DNA of 64,000 nucleotides from Variovorax boronicumulans. GTDB taxonomy: Bacteria > Pseudomonadota > Gammaproteobacteria > Burkholderiales > Burkholderiaceae_C. Below the pieces are notes generated by a model. The model was not told where the DNA came from. It was given only the letters and a program-made list of their open reading frames with translations, and made no database searches. The translations under genes and the position numbers were made by a program. Positions within the stretch are counted from its first letter, which is position 1; every line of letters begins with the position of its first letter. This document shows, piece after piece, positions 25,996 through 34,450 of the stretch. The stretch is taken from the NCBI RefSeq assembly GCF_030812215.1, contig NZ_JAUSSG010000003.1, positions 1 to 64,000 of the forward strand, in the 5' to 3' direction.

Positions 25996-27942
25996 ATGCA
26001 TCCCAAGTACCGCCCCGACATCGACGGCCTGCGCGCCGTCGCCGTCGCGTCGGTGCTGGCATTCCATGCGTTTCCCGATGCGCTGCCGGGCGGCTTCATC
26101 GGGGTCGACATCTTCTTCGTGATCTCGGGCTTCCTGATCACGACGATCATCATGCAGAGCCACGCGGCGAGCGACTTCAGCTACCGCGACTTCTATGCGC
26201 GGCGCATCCGGCGCATCTTTCCGGCCCTGATGCTGGTGCTCGCCGCCACGCTGGCCTTCGGCTGGTATGCGCTGCTGCCGAGGGAGTTTGCCGAACTCGG
26301 CAAGCAGGCCGCGGGCGGCGCGGCTTTCGTGGCCAACTTCATCTTCTGGGGTGAGTCGGGGTACTTCGACACCGCGGCCGAGACCAAGCCGCTGCTGCAC
26401 CTGTGGTCGCTGGGCATCGAGGAGCAGTTCTACATTTTCTGGCCACTGCTGCTGGGCGTGGCGTGGCGTCGGCGCTGGCCGATCGTGCGGCTGCTGTGGG
26501 TGATCGCGGTGGCGTCGTTCCTGGTCAACGTGACGACGGTGCATCCATTCCGCGAGGCGGCGTTCTATTCGCCGGCCTCGCGTTTCTGGGAGCTGATGGT
26601 CGGCGGCATCCTGGCGTGCATGCGGCTCAAACCCGTCGCGCCGAGCGCGTGGCGCAGCCATTTTCAATCGGTGCTCGGCGCAGGCTTGATCGTGCTGGGG
26701 CTCGTGATGACGCGCAGCGACAAGGCCTTCCCGGGCTGGTGGGCGCTGTTGCCGACGCTGGGGGCTGTGAGCTGCATCGCGGCAGGTCCGACCGGGCTGC
26801 TCAACAAGTACCTGCTTTCGAACCGGGTGATGGTGTGGATCGGCCTCATCAGCTATCCGCTCTACCTGTGGCACTGGCCGCTGCTGGTGTACGCGCGGAT
26901 CGTGGAAGAAGGCCACCCTTCGGCGTGGGTGCGCGCGGGCGCGGTGGTCGCGAGCGTCGTGCTGGCGTGGGCCACCTACCGTTTTCTCGAGCGTTTCACC
27001 CGGGCGCGGACGGGCGTCGGCATGCTGCGCGCGCTGGCTGGTTCCGGCGTGGCGGTCGCACTGGTCGGTGTGCTGGCGCTGGGCGGCATGCCGCCGCGCA
27101 ACGGCAGCGACCTGCTGCGCAAGGTGACCGACGCCACGGTGGACGACAACTACTACGACGGCTTCAAGCAGGAGAAGCTGGGAGTGCACAAGGTCGAGCG
27201 CACCGGCAACGGCGCGCGCAAGGTGCTGCTGATCGGCGACAGCCATGTGCAGCAGTACGCGCCCCGGGCGCTGGAGCTCGCACGCAGCGCACCTGGGCAG
27301 ATGGCCACGGCGTATTTCGCGACCTACGGCGCCTGCCCGCCCGTGCCGGGCGTGCTGTCCGACGGCAACGAAGGTTGCGACAAGGCGCGCACCGGCATGC
27401 TCGAACTGGCACTCGACTCGCGGATCGACACGGTCGTCGTCGGCGCCTGCTGGAACTGCTATTTCACCGGGAATTTCCCGTTGGCCTTCTACTTCCAGGA
27501 CGGCACCGCGGCCTACCCGATCAACAACGGCGGCCCGGGGCTCGGACGCTCGCTCGATGCGCTCGAGAAGTTGTTGACCACCCTGGTCCAGAGCAAGAAG
27601 AAGGTGTATCTGCTGCTGGACAACGCGCGCAGCGTGGAGTTCGAACCGCGCCGCCTGATCGAGGGCAGCCGCATGGGGCAGATGACGGCGCTGACCAGCA
27701 CCACCACCGGCCCGCTGCCGCCCGAGCAGGCGCAGCTCAACGAACGGTTGAAGCGCATTGCTGCATCGAGCGGCGCGGAGGCCATCGACGTGCTCGCGCA
27801 GCTTTGCAAGTCGGGCGAGTGCGTGCGGTCCATGCCGGACGGCACGCCGGTCTACAAGGACCGCGAGCACCTGCGGCCCTTCTACGTGCGGGAGCACGCG
27901 GGTTATTTGGACAAGGTGTTTCTCGGGGACGGCGGCCGCTAG
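25996..27942 (+). CDS. OafA/YrhL-type acyltransferase with C-terminal SGNH domain
   Basis: The 648-residue membrane protein has an N-terminal acyltransferase-3 domain (about 1-370) starting with YRPDIDGLRAVAVASVLAFH, whose histidine is the key active-site residue. FFVISGFLITTII and HLWSLGIEEQFYIFWP are further family signatures, within about ten membrane helices. The C-terminal periplasmic SGNH hydrolase-like domain (from about residue 410) shows LLIGDSHVQQYAP and a terminal DREHLRPFY that could supply the Asp-His pair. Such proteins O-acetylate lipopolysaccharide, capsule or peptidoglycan. The target here is unknown. It is an insertion relative to the housekeeping genes around it. Confidence 0.92.
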   Translation: MHPKYRPDIDGLRAVAVASVLAFHAFPDALPGGFIGVDIFFVISGFLITTIIMQSHAASDFSYRDFYARRIRRIFPALMLVLAATLAFGWYALLPREFAELGKQAAGGAAFVANFIFWGESGYFDTAAETKPLLHLWSLGIEEQFYIFWPLLLGVAWRRRWPIVRLLWVIAVASFLVNVTTVHPFREAAFYSPASRFWELMVGGILACMRLKPVAPSAWRSHFQSVLGAGLIVLGLVMTRSDKAFPGWWALLPTLGAVSCIAAGPTGLLNKYLLSNRVMVWIGLISYPLYLWHWPLLVYARIVEEGHPSAWVRAGAVVASVVLAWATYRFLERFTRARTGVGMLRALAGSGVAVALVGVLALGGMPPRNGSDLLRKVTDATVDDNYYDGFKQEKLGVHKVERTGNGARKVLLIGDSHVQQYAPRALELARSAPGQMATAYFATYGACPPVPGVLSDGNEGCDKARTGMLELALDSRIDTVVVGACWNCYFTGNFPLAFYFQDGTAAYPINNGGPGLGRSLDALEKLLTTLVQSKKKVYLLLDNARSVEFEPRRLIEGSRMGQMTALTSTTTGPLPPEQAQLNERLKRIAASSGAEAIDVLAQLCKSGECVRSMPDGTPVYKDREHLRPFYVREHAGYLDKVFLGDGGR

Positions 27943-27956
27943 AGCGGCGACGCTCT
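27941..27956. terminator. short hairpin between convergent genes
   Basis: AGAGCG-GCGA-CGCTCT is a perfect 6-bp stem with a GNRA-type loop. It begins inside the acyltransferase stop codon and sits 2 bases from the yacG stop. There is no T-run, so termination is only a possibility. Confidence 0.35.
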
Positions 27957-27958
27957 AC

Positions 27959-28171
27959 TTACTGGAGCTTGGGGTCGCCGAATGGATCGTCGTCGGGCGG
28001 CGCCTCGGCCGGCATCCGGAATTCCTCGCTGGCCCAGGCACCGAGATCGACGCCCTTGCAGCGCGCGCTGCAGAAGGGCCGATAGGGGTTGGAAGGCGCG
28101 TAGATGCTGTCGCCGCCGCAACTGGGGCAACGGACGATCCGCTCGCCTTTGTCGTTTACCTTGCCCGTCAT
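27959..28171 (-). CDS. yacG: DNA gyrase inhibitor YacG
   Basis: YacG is a small zinc protein that binds GyrB and inhibits gyrase. The 70-residue chain has the four-cysteine zinc site CPSCGG and [12 protein letters not shown] with the flanking YRPFCSARC motif, and the C-terminal acidic tail [12 protein letters not shown] that contributes to gyrase binding. It lies 55 bases after zapD on the same strand, the expected order. Confidence 0.95.
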   Translation of the reverse strand: MTGKVNDKGERIVRCPSCGGDSIYAPSNPYRPFCSARCKGVDLGAWASEEFRMPAEAPPDDDPFGDPKLQ

Positions 28172-28226
28172 TCGATGGCCTCTGTGCTGCGCGCTGCGGC
28201 ATTCGCCTTGGGAGCGGCCCGGCGGC

Positions 28227-28982
28227 TCATGCGCAGAGCGTCAGTTCAAAAGGCGCGTCTTCCGTGCTCTGGTGCAGGCGGTCGTCGGCCTCGTGCCGCA
28301 TGAGCCGGACCGAAACCATCAGGCGGTTGCCGCTGATTTCGGGGACCAGCCCCAGCCGGGGATCGATGCGCAGGCGCAGCAGCTGGAAGCTGCGGCCCTG
28401 CGGCAGGTTCTGCTGGAACTGCCCGTTCGTGGCGATGACCTTGTAGGGCACATCGGCGTCACGCAGCAGCTTGAGCAGGAGGTAAATGGAGGAGGCCAGC
28501 GGCGAGAGCGTGTTCGACCAGCGCTCCAGATCCGCGCGGCGGCTGGCCGGCGTGCGGTGCTGCCAGGCGTAGTAGGCGGGCAGGTCGAATTCGCAGGTGC
28601 CACCCGGAATACCGGCACGGCTGCGGATGCTCATGAGCCACTCGTTGTCGGTCAGCGACTGGCCGGCCTTGCCGGCGACGCCGTTGAGCGCCGCGAAGTT
28701 GCCTTCGAGCTGGCCGACGACCTGGTCGAGCACGGCTTCAGCGATGGCCGGATTGCCCCGGTAGCTGTTGAAGACGTTCTTGTGCTTGTCGAGATCCCGA
28801 AGCACATCGGCCTTGAGATCGGCGCGCGCGGCCACGTCCATGATCTCGAAGATCGTGACCAGGGCGTAGTGATGGGACAGCGGCGAATCCGAGGGCACCA
28901 ACTCTCCGAGGCGACGGAACAGGTGTTCCAGCCTCAGGTAGGTGCGGATGCGCTCGTTGAAGGGGTACTCGTAAAGGATCAC
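28227..28982 (-). CDS. zapD: cell division protein ZapD
   Basis: ZapD cross-links and bundles FtsZ protofilaments at the division site. The 251-residue chain begins [19 protein letters not shown], the conserved start of the family, and has the expected all-alpha N-terminal and beta-rich C-terminal portions ([16 protein letters not shown] near the end). It belongs to the coaE-zapD-yacG neighbourhood, but here an MBOAT/SGNH pair stands between it and coaE. It lies 36 bases downstream of the SGNH gene. Confidence 0.95.
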   Translation of the reverse strand: MILYEYPFNERIRTYLRLEHLFRRLGELVPSDSPLSHHYALVTIFEIMDVAARADLKADVLRDLDKHKNVFNSYRGNPAIAEAVLDQVVGQLEGNFAALNGVAGKAGQSLTDNEWLMSIRSRAGIPGGTCEFDLPAYYAWQHRTPASRRADLERWSNTLSPLASSIYLLLKLLRDADVPYKVIATNGQFQQNLPQGRSFQLLRLRIDPRLGLVPEISGNRLMVSVRLMRHEADDRLHQSTEDAPFELTLCA

Positions 28983-29018
28983 GCGTGTTTATCGGTTTCC
29001 TGTCGCGGGATCATAACT

Positions 29019-30038
29019 TCAGGGTGATTTGGAAGGGGGCGTCGGAAGCACCTCGCGCACGGCGGCCAGCATGCGGTCGCCGAGCAGGAGCTGTCCGTGC
29101 ATCGACATGTGAGTGTCGTTCGAGAAATAGAAATCGCGAACCTGAGAGTGTTTCTCACGTGTAAAAGCGAAGAGGTCAGGTCCCGTCAACTTCGATTCAC
29201 GGAAGCCCGTTTCGAAATCCTTCGAATAGTCGGGCTTCAGGTACACCGTGGTCTTGTTGGGAATCACCATCCACATGATCGGGATGGCTGTGTGCGCCGC
29301 TGTGAAGTTCTTCATCCACTCGAGGTGCGCGAGGGTCAGCGGACCGTTGTCCTCATCCTCGGCGAAGAAGGGCATCTTGTCGCACGCGTGATGCGAGAAG
29401 TACTTGCAGCCATTCGGCACCGGGCGCACCCAGGTGTTCCAGTCGAAGTAGGTGTCGGTTGCAGACTTTTTCGCTTTCCACGTGTTGTAGTACGTGGTGA
29501 TGCCGGTCATGAACTGGACGTTCCAGTTGGGCGCGGGGTCGGGCACGGTCTCGTCCGGCTTGACGAGGGGATGCAGCATGGCGTCGTAGGGCATGCGCAT
29601 CTTCTGGCACTTCGCACTGTCCTTGGTGCGGTCGCCCAAAAGGCGCTCGACGCTCTCGATGATGATCAGCTTGCCCTTGAAGCCCGAGCGCTGGACCCAC
29701 TGGTCGAAGTCGCCGCACAGCGCGTTCTCGTACTGACCCCAGTAACTGGTCGAGACGCGGTAGCCCGCCGCAACGAGCTTGGACTGCCAGCGGAAGGTCA
29801 TGGAGAAGCTGTCGCCGATCACCATGATGTCGGCTTGATCGACCGGCGTCCCCTTGAGCAGCGCCGGGTCGACCTTCGGCGGGGGCGCGGTCCAGCCGAA
29901 CTCGCGCTCGGACAGGCGCCCGATCCGCGTGAGGTCGCCGTAGGGAATGGGGCTGGTCAGCGAAACGATCCACAGCCCCATCAGCACGATGTAGCCGATG
30001 AAGAAGAACCGCAGCCAGACTTTCGCGGGCATCGTCAT
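29019..30038 (-). CDS. AlgJ/AlgX-like SGNH acyltransferase partner of MBOAT protein
   Basis: A 339-residue protein with one N-terminal membrane helix (about residues 8-28) and a periplasmic SGNH-hydrolase-like domain. The nucleophile block IMVIGDSFSMTF (serine near residue 77) and a late NDTHMSMHGQ segment that would supply the Asp-His pair are visible. In alginate, cellulose and similar systems an MBOAT protein carries the acetyl group across the membrane and a protein like this transfers it to the polysaccharide. The MBOAT gene lies 6 bases upstream. The polysaccharide is not identified. Confidence 0.85.
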   Translation of the reverse strand: MTMPAKVWLRFFFIGYIVLMGLWIVSLTSPIPYGDLTRIGRLSEREFGWTAPPPKVDPALLKGTPVDQADIMVIGDSFSMTFRWQSKLVAAGYRVSTSYWGQYENALCGDFDQWVQRSGFKGKLIIIESVERLLGDRTKDSAKCQKMRMPYDAMLHPLVKPDETVPDPAPNWNVQFMTGITTYYNTWKAKKSATDTYFDWNTWVRPVPNGCKYFSHHACDKMPFFAEDEDNGPLTLAHLEWMKNFTAAHTAIPIMWMVIPNKTTVYLKPDYSKDFETGFRESKLTGPDLFAFTREKHSQVRDFYFSNDTHMSMHGQLLLGDRMLAAVREVLPTPPSKSP

Positions 30039-30044
30039 GTCGAA

Positions 30045-31538
30045 TCAGAATTGGAAGTAGAGGAACGGGCTGTAGTTGCCCAGCTTCGAGACGCACCACG
30101 CGAAGAGCGCGAAGGTGCCGATGGCCAGCACCGCGGTGGAGAGCCACGCCATGACCGGTCGGCCTGCCACGGCCTTCGGATGCGGAATCCAGCGCTCCAG
30201 CGTGATCGTTGGCGGCAGCGCCAGGCAGATGATGATGCCCACCAGCAGGGTCTGGAAGAACTCGGGCTTGCGGAACGGAACCGGGCCCAGCTCGCTGAAC
30301 GCCGACGGCGGCGCGCCGTGCAGGCCGAGCATGCCCTTGTAGATGGCCATGGCCGTGTGCATGCCATCGGCGCGGAAGACGATCCAGGCGACCACCACGC
30401 ACAGGAAGGTCAGGAACCAGCCGAGCACCCGGGCGATGCGGCCGGGCGTCGCATTGCGTCGCACCTTGGCGTTCCAGAGGTGGTTGATCATCAGGAAGAT
30501 GCCGTGCAGGGCGCCCCAGATCACGAAGGTCCAGGCGGCGCCGTGCCAGAGGCCGCCCAGCAGCATCGTGAGGAACAGGTTCAGGTAGCGCCGGGCCGGG
30601 CCCTTGCGGTTGCCGCCCAGCGGCACGTAGAGGTAGTCGCGCAGGAACGTCGACAGCGAGATGTGCCAGCGGCGCCAGAACTCGATGATGTTGGTCGACT
30701 TGTAGGGTGAGCGGAAGTTGAGCGGCAACTGAACGCCCAGGCACAGCGAGAGGCCCACCGCCATGTCCGAGTAGCCCGAGAAATCGAAATAGATCTGCAG
30801 CGTGTAGGCCAGCGCACCGAACCAGGCGGTGTAGAGCGTGGGCTCGATGCCCTTGTGCACGCCGTTGAACATCATGTCGGCGTACTGGCCCAGCGGGTCG
30901 GCAATCAGCAGTTTCTTGGCAAGGCCGAAGACGAAGATCGCAATGCCGATGGCCACCTTGTTCGGGTCGACGCGGTAGGTGGCGCTGTTCGCGAACTGCG
31001 GCATCATCTGCGCGTGATGCAGCACGGGGCCCGCGATCAGGTGCGGGAAGTAGGTCACGAACAGCACGTAGTGGATGAAGCTGCGCTCGTGCACCTTGCC
31101 TTGCCAGCAGTCGACCAGGAAGGCGATCTGCGTGAAGGTGTAGAACGAGATGCCGATCGGCAGCACGATGTGCACGAGTTCGATGGGCGTGAGGCCTGCC
31201 GCGACCAGTCCGGCGTCGACGTTTTCAAGGAAGAAGTTGGCGTACTTGAAGACGGCCAGCACGCCCAGGTTGACCACCAGTGCCGCGATCAGCAGCGTCT
31301 TGCGCTTGCGGTCGTCGCGGCCCGGTGCGGGCGTCAACTGCAGGCCGAACCAGTAGTTGACGCAGATCGAGCCCAGCAGCAGCGGCAGGGCCTGCACGCT
31401 CCACCAGCCGTAGAAGAACAGCGAGGCCAGTGCGAGGAAGCCGGCGGCGGCGCGGGCGTTGCGCTTGCCGATCAGAAAGAACCCGATCAGGACCAGCGGG
31501 AAAAAGACAAAAATGAAGGGATACGAGTTGAAAAGCAT
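30045..31538 (-). CDS. MBOAT-family O-acyltransferase (AlgI-like)
   Basis: This 497-residue multi-pass protein belongs to the membrane-bound O-acyltransferase family close to AlgI. It has about 10-12 hydrophobic segments, the conserved central motif FWRRWHISLSTFLRDYLY, and the catalytic histidine in LGGLWHGAAWTFVIWG. It should take acyl groups from the cytoplasm for transfer to a periplasmic or cell-surface polymer through the SGNH protein just downstream. The pair lies inside an otherwise conserved coaE-zapD neighbourhood. Confidence 0.93.
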   Translation of the reverse strand: MLFNSYPFIFVFFPLVLIGFFLIGKRNARAAAGFLALASLFFYGWWSVQALPLLLGSICVNYWFGLQLTPAPGRDDRKRKTLLIAALVVNLGVLAVFKYANFFLENVDAGLVAAGLTPIELVHIVLPIGISFYTFTQIAFLVDCWQGKVHERSFIHYVLFVTYFPHLIAGPVLHHAQMMPQFANSATYRVDPNKVAIGIAIFVFGLAKKLLIADPLGQYADMMFNGVHKGIEPTLYTAWFGALAYTLQIYFDFSGYSDMAVGLSLCLGVQLPLNFRSPYKSTNIIEFWRRWHISLSTFLRDYLYVPLGGNRKGPARRYLNLFLTMLLGGLWHGAAWTFVIWGALHGIFLMINHLWNAKVRRNATPGRIARVLGWFLTFLCVVVAWIVFRADGMHTAMAIYKGMLGLHGAPPSAFSELGPVPFRKPEFFQTLLVGIIICLALPPTITLERWIPHPKAVAGRPVMAWLSTAVLAIGTFALFAWCVSKLGNYSPFLYFQF

Positions 31539-31611
31539 CTCGGGGAGGGCACTGCGGCGAGCGCCTTTTTGTCGTAATCGTTATGCGGCCGCGGCGGCGG
31601 CAGGTCTCGGA

Positions 31612-32220
31612 TTATCGCGTGGTGGCCGCAGCCCACTGCTTCCAGAGACCCTGCACTTCTGTTTCGAGTTCCGCGAGCGTCAATGACTCGTTGAAAACGA
31701 CCGCGTCCGCGGCAGCCCGGCGCAGCCGGCGCGGTGCCTGCTGGGCGATCACCGCATCGACCGCGTCGGGCGTCCAGCCCGAGCGCGCGACGACGCGCTT
31801 GCGCTGGGTGGCTTCGGTGGCGTCGACGACCAGCACCCGGTCCACGATCGCGCGCCAGCGCCCGGATTCGACGAGCAGCGGCACATCGAACACCACCACG
31901 GCGTTTTCGCCTGCGGCCGCGGCCTGGCGCTGGGTTTCCGTGCCGATCAGTGGATGCAGGATGGATTCGAGCCGGCGCTTGGCGCCCGCATCGGCGAACG
32001 CGATCTGGCGCATGGCGGCCCGGTCGAGGCCGCCGTCCGGCGCGATGACGCTGCGGCCGAATGCGGCCTCGAGCGCCGGCATCGCAATACCGCCGGCTTG
32101 CGCGATGCTGCGAGCGATCGCGTCGGTGTCGACCAGCACGGCGCCCTGGGCAACCAGCAGCCCGGCCACGGTGCTCTTGCCGCTGCCGATGCCGCCCGTC
32201 AGGCCGATGCGCCGCACCAT
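31612..32220 (-). CDS. coaE: dephospho-CoA kinase CoaE
   Basis: CoaE phosphorylates the 3'-hydroxyl of dephospho-CoA in the last step of coenzyme A synthesis. The 202-residue protein has Walker A in IGLTGGIGSGKSTVAG (residues about 5-20), the DTDAIAR motif, and VFDVPLLVES. ATG 32220 is the start; the frame continues upstream into unrelated sequence. It lies 8 bases downstream of pilD. Confidence 0.97.
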   Translation of the reverse strand: MVRRIGLTGGIGSGKSTVAGLLVAQGAVLVDTDAIARSIAQAGGIAMPALEAAFGRSVIAPDGGLDRAAMRQIAFADAGAKRRLESILHPLIGTETQRQAAAAGENAVVVFDVPLLVESGRWRAIVDRVLVVDATEATQRKRVVARSGWTPDAVDAVIAQQAPRRLRRAAADAVVFNESLTLAELETEVQGLWKQWAAATTR

Positions 32221-32228
32221 GCGTGGCG

Positions 32229-33194
32229 TCAATGGATCAGCGCGCCGAGAGGGAACGCGAAGGGGACCCATTGCCTCACGAGTTCTGGACCGATCACCAG
32301 GCACACGAGGCCTGCTCCGGCCAGGAAGGGGCCGAAGGCGATCGGGATGTCCTTGTGCGCCAGCTTGCCGACGAAACGCAGGGTGAGGCCGATCACGGCG
32401 CCCACCAGCGAAGACACGAGGATGATGGCGATGAGGTAGTCGGCCCCGAGCCAGACGCCCAATGCTGCGAGCAGTTTGAAGTCCCCATAACCCATGCCCT
32501 CCTTGCCCGTGACGAGGCGGTAGGCATGGTACACAAGCCAGAGGCTGAGGTAGCCGAACACGGCGCCCCACACGGCCGAACTCAAGGCCACGCCGGTCCA
32601 GCCCATGGCTGCGCCGACGAGGCCGAGCCAGAGCAGGGTGTAGTTCAACGAATCAGGCAGGAACTGGGTGTCGAAGTCGATCAGGAACTGGCAGATCAGC
32701 AGTGCGGCGAACGCTGCCCACAGCGCGCCGGTCGGCGTAAGGCCGAAACGCCAGCCGCACAGGGCGAAAAGAGCGCCGGTGACCAGTTCGACCAACGGAT
32801 AGCGCGGGCTGATCGAAGTCTTGCACGACGCGCAGCGGCCGCGCAGGAACAGGTAGCTCAGGACAGGGATGTTCTGGTACCAGCGGATCTTGTGGCCGCA
32901 GGCGCCGCAGCGCGAGGCGGGGCGGGTGAGGTCGAACGGCGGAAGCTTCTCGATGGCAACGGCGGCCTTGTCTGCTGCCGCCTCGAGTCCCTCGGGCGGT
33001 GTGGCCTTCGGACCGAAGACCAGCGACCAAAGCGAGGGCACATCCTTCGACGTCATCAGGTTGGCGACGGCATCGGACAGCCACTCGCGGTACATCATGA
33101 CCGGTGTGCGATAGATCACGACATTCAGGAAGCTGCCGATCAATAGCCCCAGCACGCCGGCGAGGACGGCGTCGAACCCTTGCGAAACCGGCAT
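32229..33194 (-). CDS. pilD: prepilin peptidase / N-methyltransferase PilD
   Basis: PilD cleaves the class III leader of type IV pilins and type II secretion pseudopilins and methylates the new N-terminus. The 321-residue protein has eight or so hydrophobic helices, a cytoplasmic zinc-type site formed by CGACG and CASCK (about residues 94-135), and the two catalytic aspartate motifs FDTQFLPD and GYGDFK. Its start overlaps the pilC stop by one base (TGATG). The loop between the first helix and the cysteine motif is relatively long, about 60 residues. Confidence 0.95.
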   Translation of the reverse strand: MPVSQGFDAVLAGVLGLLIGSFLNVVIYRTPVMMYREWLSDAVANLMTSKDVPSLWSLVFGPKATPPEGLEAAADKAAVAIEKLPPFDLTRPASRCGACGHKIRWYQNIPVLSYLFLRGRCASCKTSISPRYPLVELVTGALFALCGWRFGLTPTGALWAAFAALLICQFLIDFDTQFLPDSLNYTLLWLGLVGAAMGWTGVALSSAVWGAVFGYLSLWLVYHAYRLVTGKEGMGYGDFKLLAALGVWLGADYLIAIILVSSLVGAVIGLTLRFVGKLAHKDIPIAFGPFLAGAGLVCLVIGPELVRQWVPFAFPLGALIH

Positions 33195-34426
33195 CAGACG
33201 ACTTGGCCGAGCTTGAAGATGGGCAGGTACATGGATACCACGATGCCGCCGATGATGGTGCCGAGGAACACGATGATGATGGGTTCCATCAGGCTGGAGA
33301 GACCGGCCACCATGTCGTCCACTTCGGATTCGTAGAAGTCCGCCGCCTTGCCCAACATGTGGTCGATGGAGCCGGATTCTTCGCCGATGGCGGTCATCTG
33401 GATCACCATCGAGGGGAAAAGATTGACGTTGGTCATGGCCGCAGTGAGGCTGGTGCCGGTCGAGACCTCCTGCTGGATCTTGGCCGTGGCATCGCCGTAG
33501 ACGGAGTTGCCCGAAGCGCCTCCCACCGAATCCAGGGCCTCGACCAGGGGCACGCCGGCAGCAAACATCGTGGCAAGCGTTCGCGTCCAACGTGCGATAC
33601 AGGATTTTTCAATCAGCGTGCCAAAAATCGGAATGCGCAGAACCAGACGGTCCATGAACTTTTGCATGCGCTCGTTGCGTTTCCACGCCTGCATGAAAAA
33701 GTAGAGCCCACCACCGATGCCTCCGAAGATCAGCCACCAGTAAGACACAAAGAACTCGCTCATGGCCATCACGAACAGTGTCGGGGCGGGCAGGTCAGCG
33801 CCGAACGACGTGAAGACCTGCTTGAAAGCGGGAATCACGAAGATCATGATGATCGCGACCACGATGAATGCGACGACCACCACCGAGGTCGGATACATCA
33901 ATGCCGACTTGATCTTGGACTTGATCGCCTCGGTCTTCTCCATGTAAGTGGCAAGACGATCCAGCAGATCCTCCAGGATGCCGGCCGCCTCGCCTGCTTC
34001 CACCAGATTGCAGTACAGGTTGTCGAAGTACTTGGGGAACTTGCGGAAGGCAGCCGAGAGGGATGTACCTGTCTCCACATCGCTGCGGATATCGTTGAGC
34101 AACTTCGCAACGCTGGCATTCGCATTGCCGCGTCCAACGATGTCGAAGGATTGAAGCAATGGAACGCCAGCCTTCATCATCGTCGCCAATTGGCGCGTGA
34201 AGATCGCGATGTCCTTTGGTTTGATGGCCTTGCCCGAACGCATGCGGCGCTTTTTGATCTTGGAGGCAAGTACACCCTGGCGTCGCAGCGCAGCCTGCAC
34301 CTGATTTTCGCCCGCGGCCCGAAGTTCACCGCGCACCAGCTTGCCGTTGCGGTCCTTGCCTTCCCACTCGTACACAAATTCCTTGTGCGTGACCTGGGAG
34401 GAGCGGGGGGATGCCACTGTTGCCAT
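33194..34426 (-). CDS. pilC: type IV pilus inner-membrane platform protein PilC
   Basis: PilC (GspF family) is the platform protein on which the PilB and PilT motors act. The 410-residue chain shows two tandem GspF repeats: residues about 75-195 (AIFTRQLATMMKAGVPLLQSFD) and about 275-400 (CIARWTRTLATMFAAGVPLVEALD), each with a hydrophobic helix, plus GEESGSIDHMLGKAADFYE. It is coupled to pilD by a one-base overlap and follows pilB after 24 bases. Confidence 0.96.
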   Translation of the reverse strand: MATVASPRSSQVTHKEFVYEWEGKDRNGKLVRGELRAAGENQVQAALRRQGVLASKIKKRRMRSGKAIKPKDIAIFTRQLATMMKAGVPLLQSFDIVGRGNANASVAKLLNDIRSDVETGTSLSAAFRKFPKYFDNLYCNLVEAGEAAGILEDLLDRLATYMEKTEAIKSKIKSALMYPTSVVVVAFIVVAIIMIFVIPAFKQVFTSFGADLPAPTLFVMAMSEFFVSYWWLIFGGIGGGLYFFMQAWKRNERMQKFMDRLVLRIPIFGTLIEKSCIARWTRTLATMFAAGVPLVEALDSVGGASGNSVYGDATAKIQQEVSTGTSLTAAMTNVNLFPSMVIQMTAIGEESGSIDHMLGKAADFYESEVDDMVAGLSSLMEPIIIVFLGTIIGGIVVSMYLPIFKLGQVV

Positions 34427-34450
34427 TCGATCTCCGGTATTCAGTGTTTG

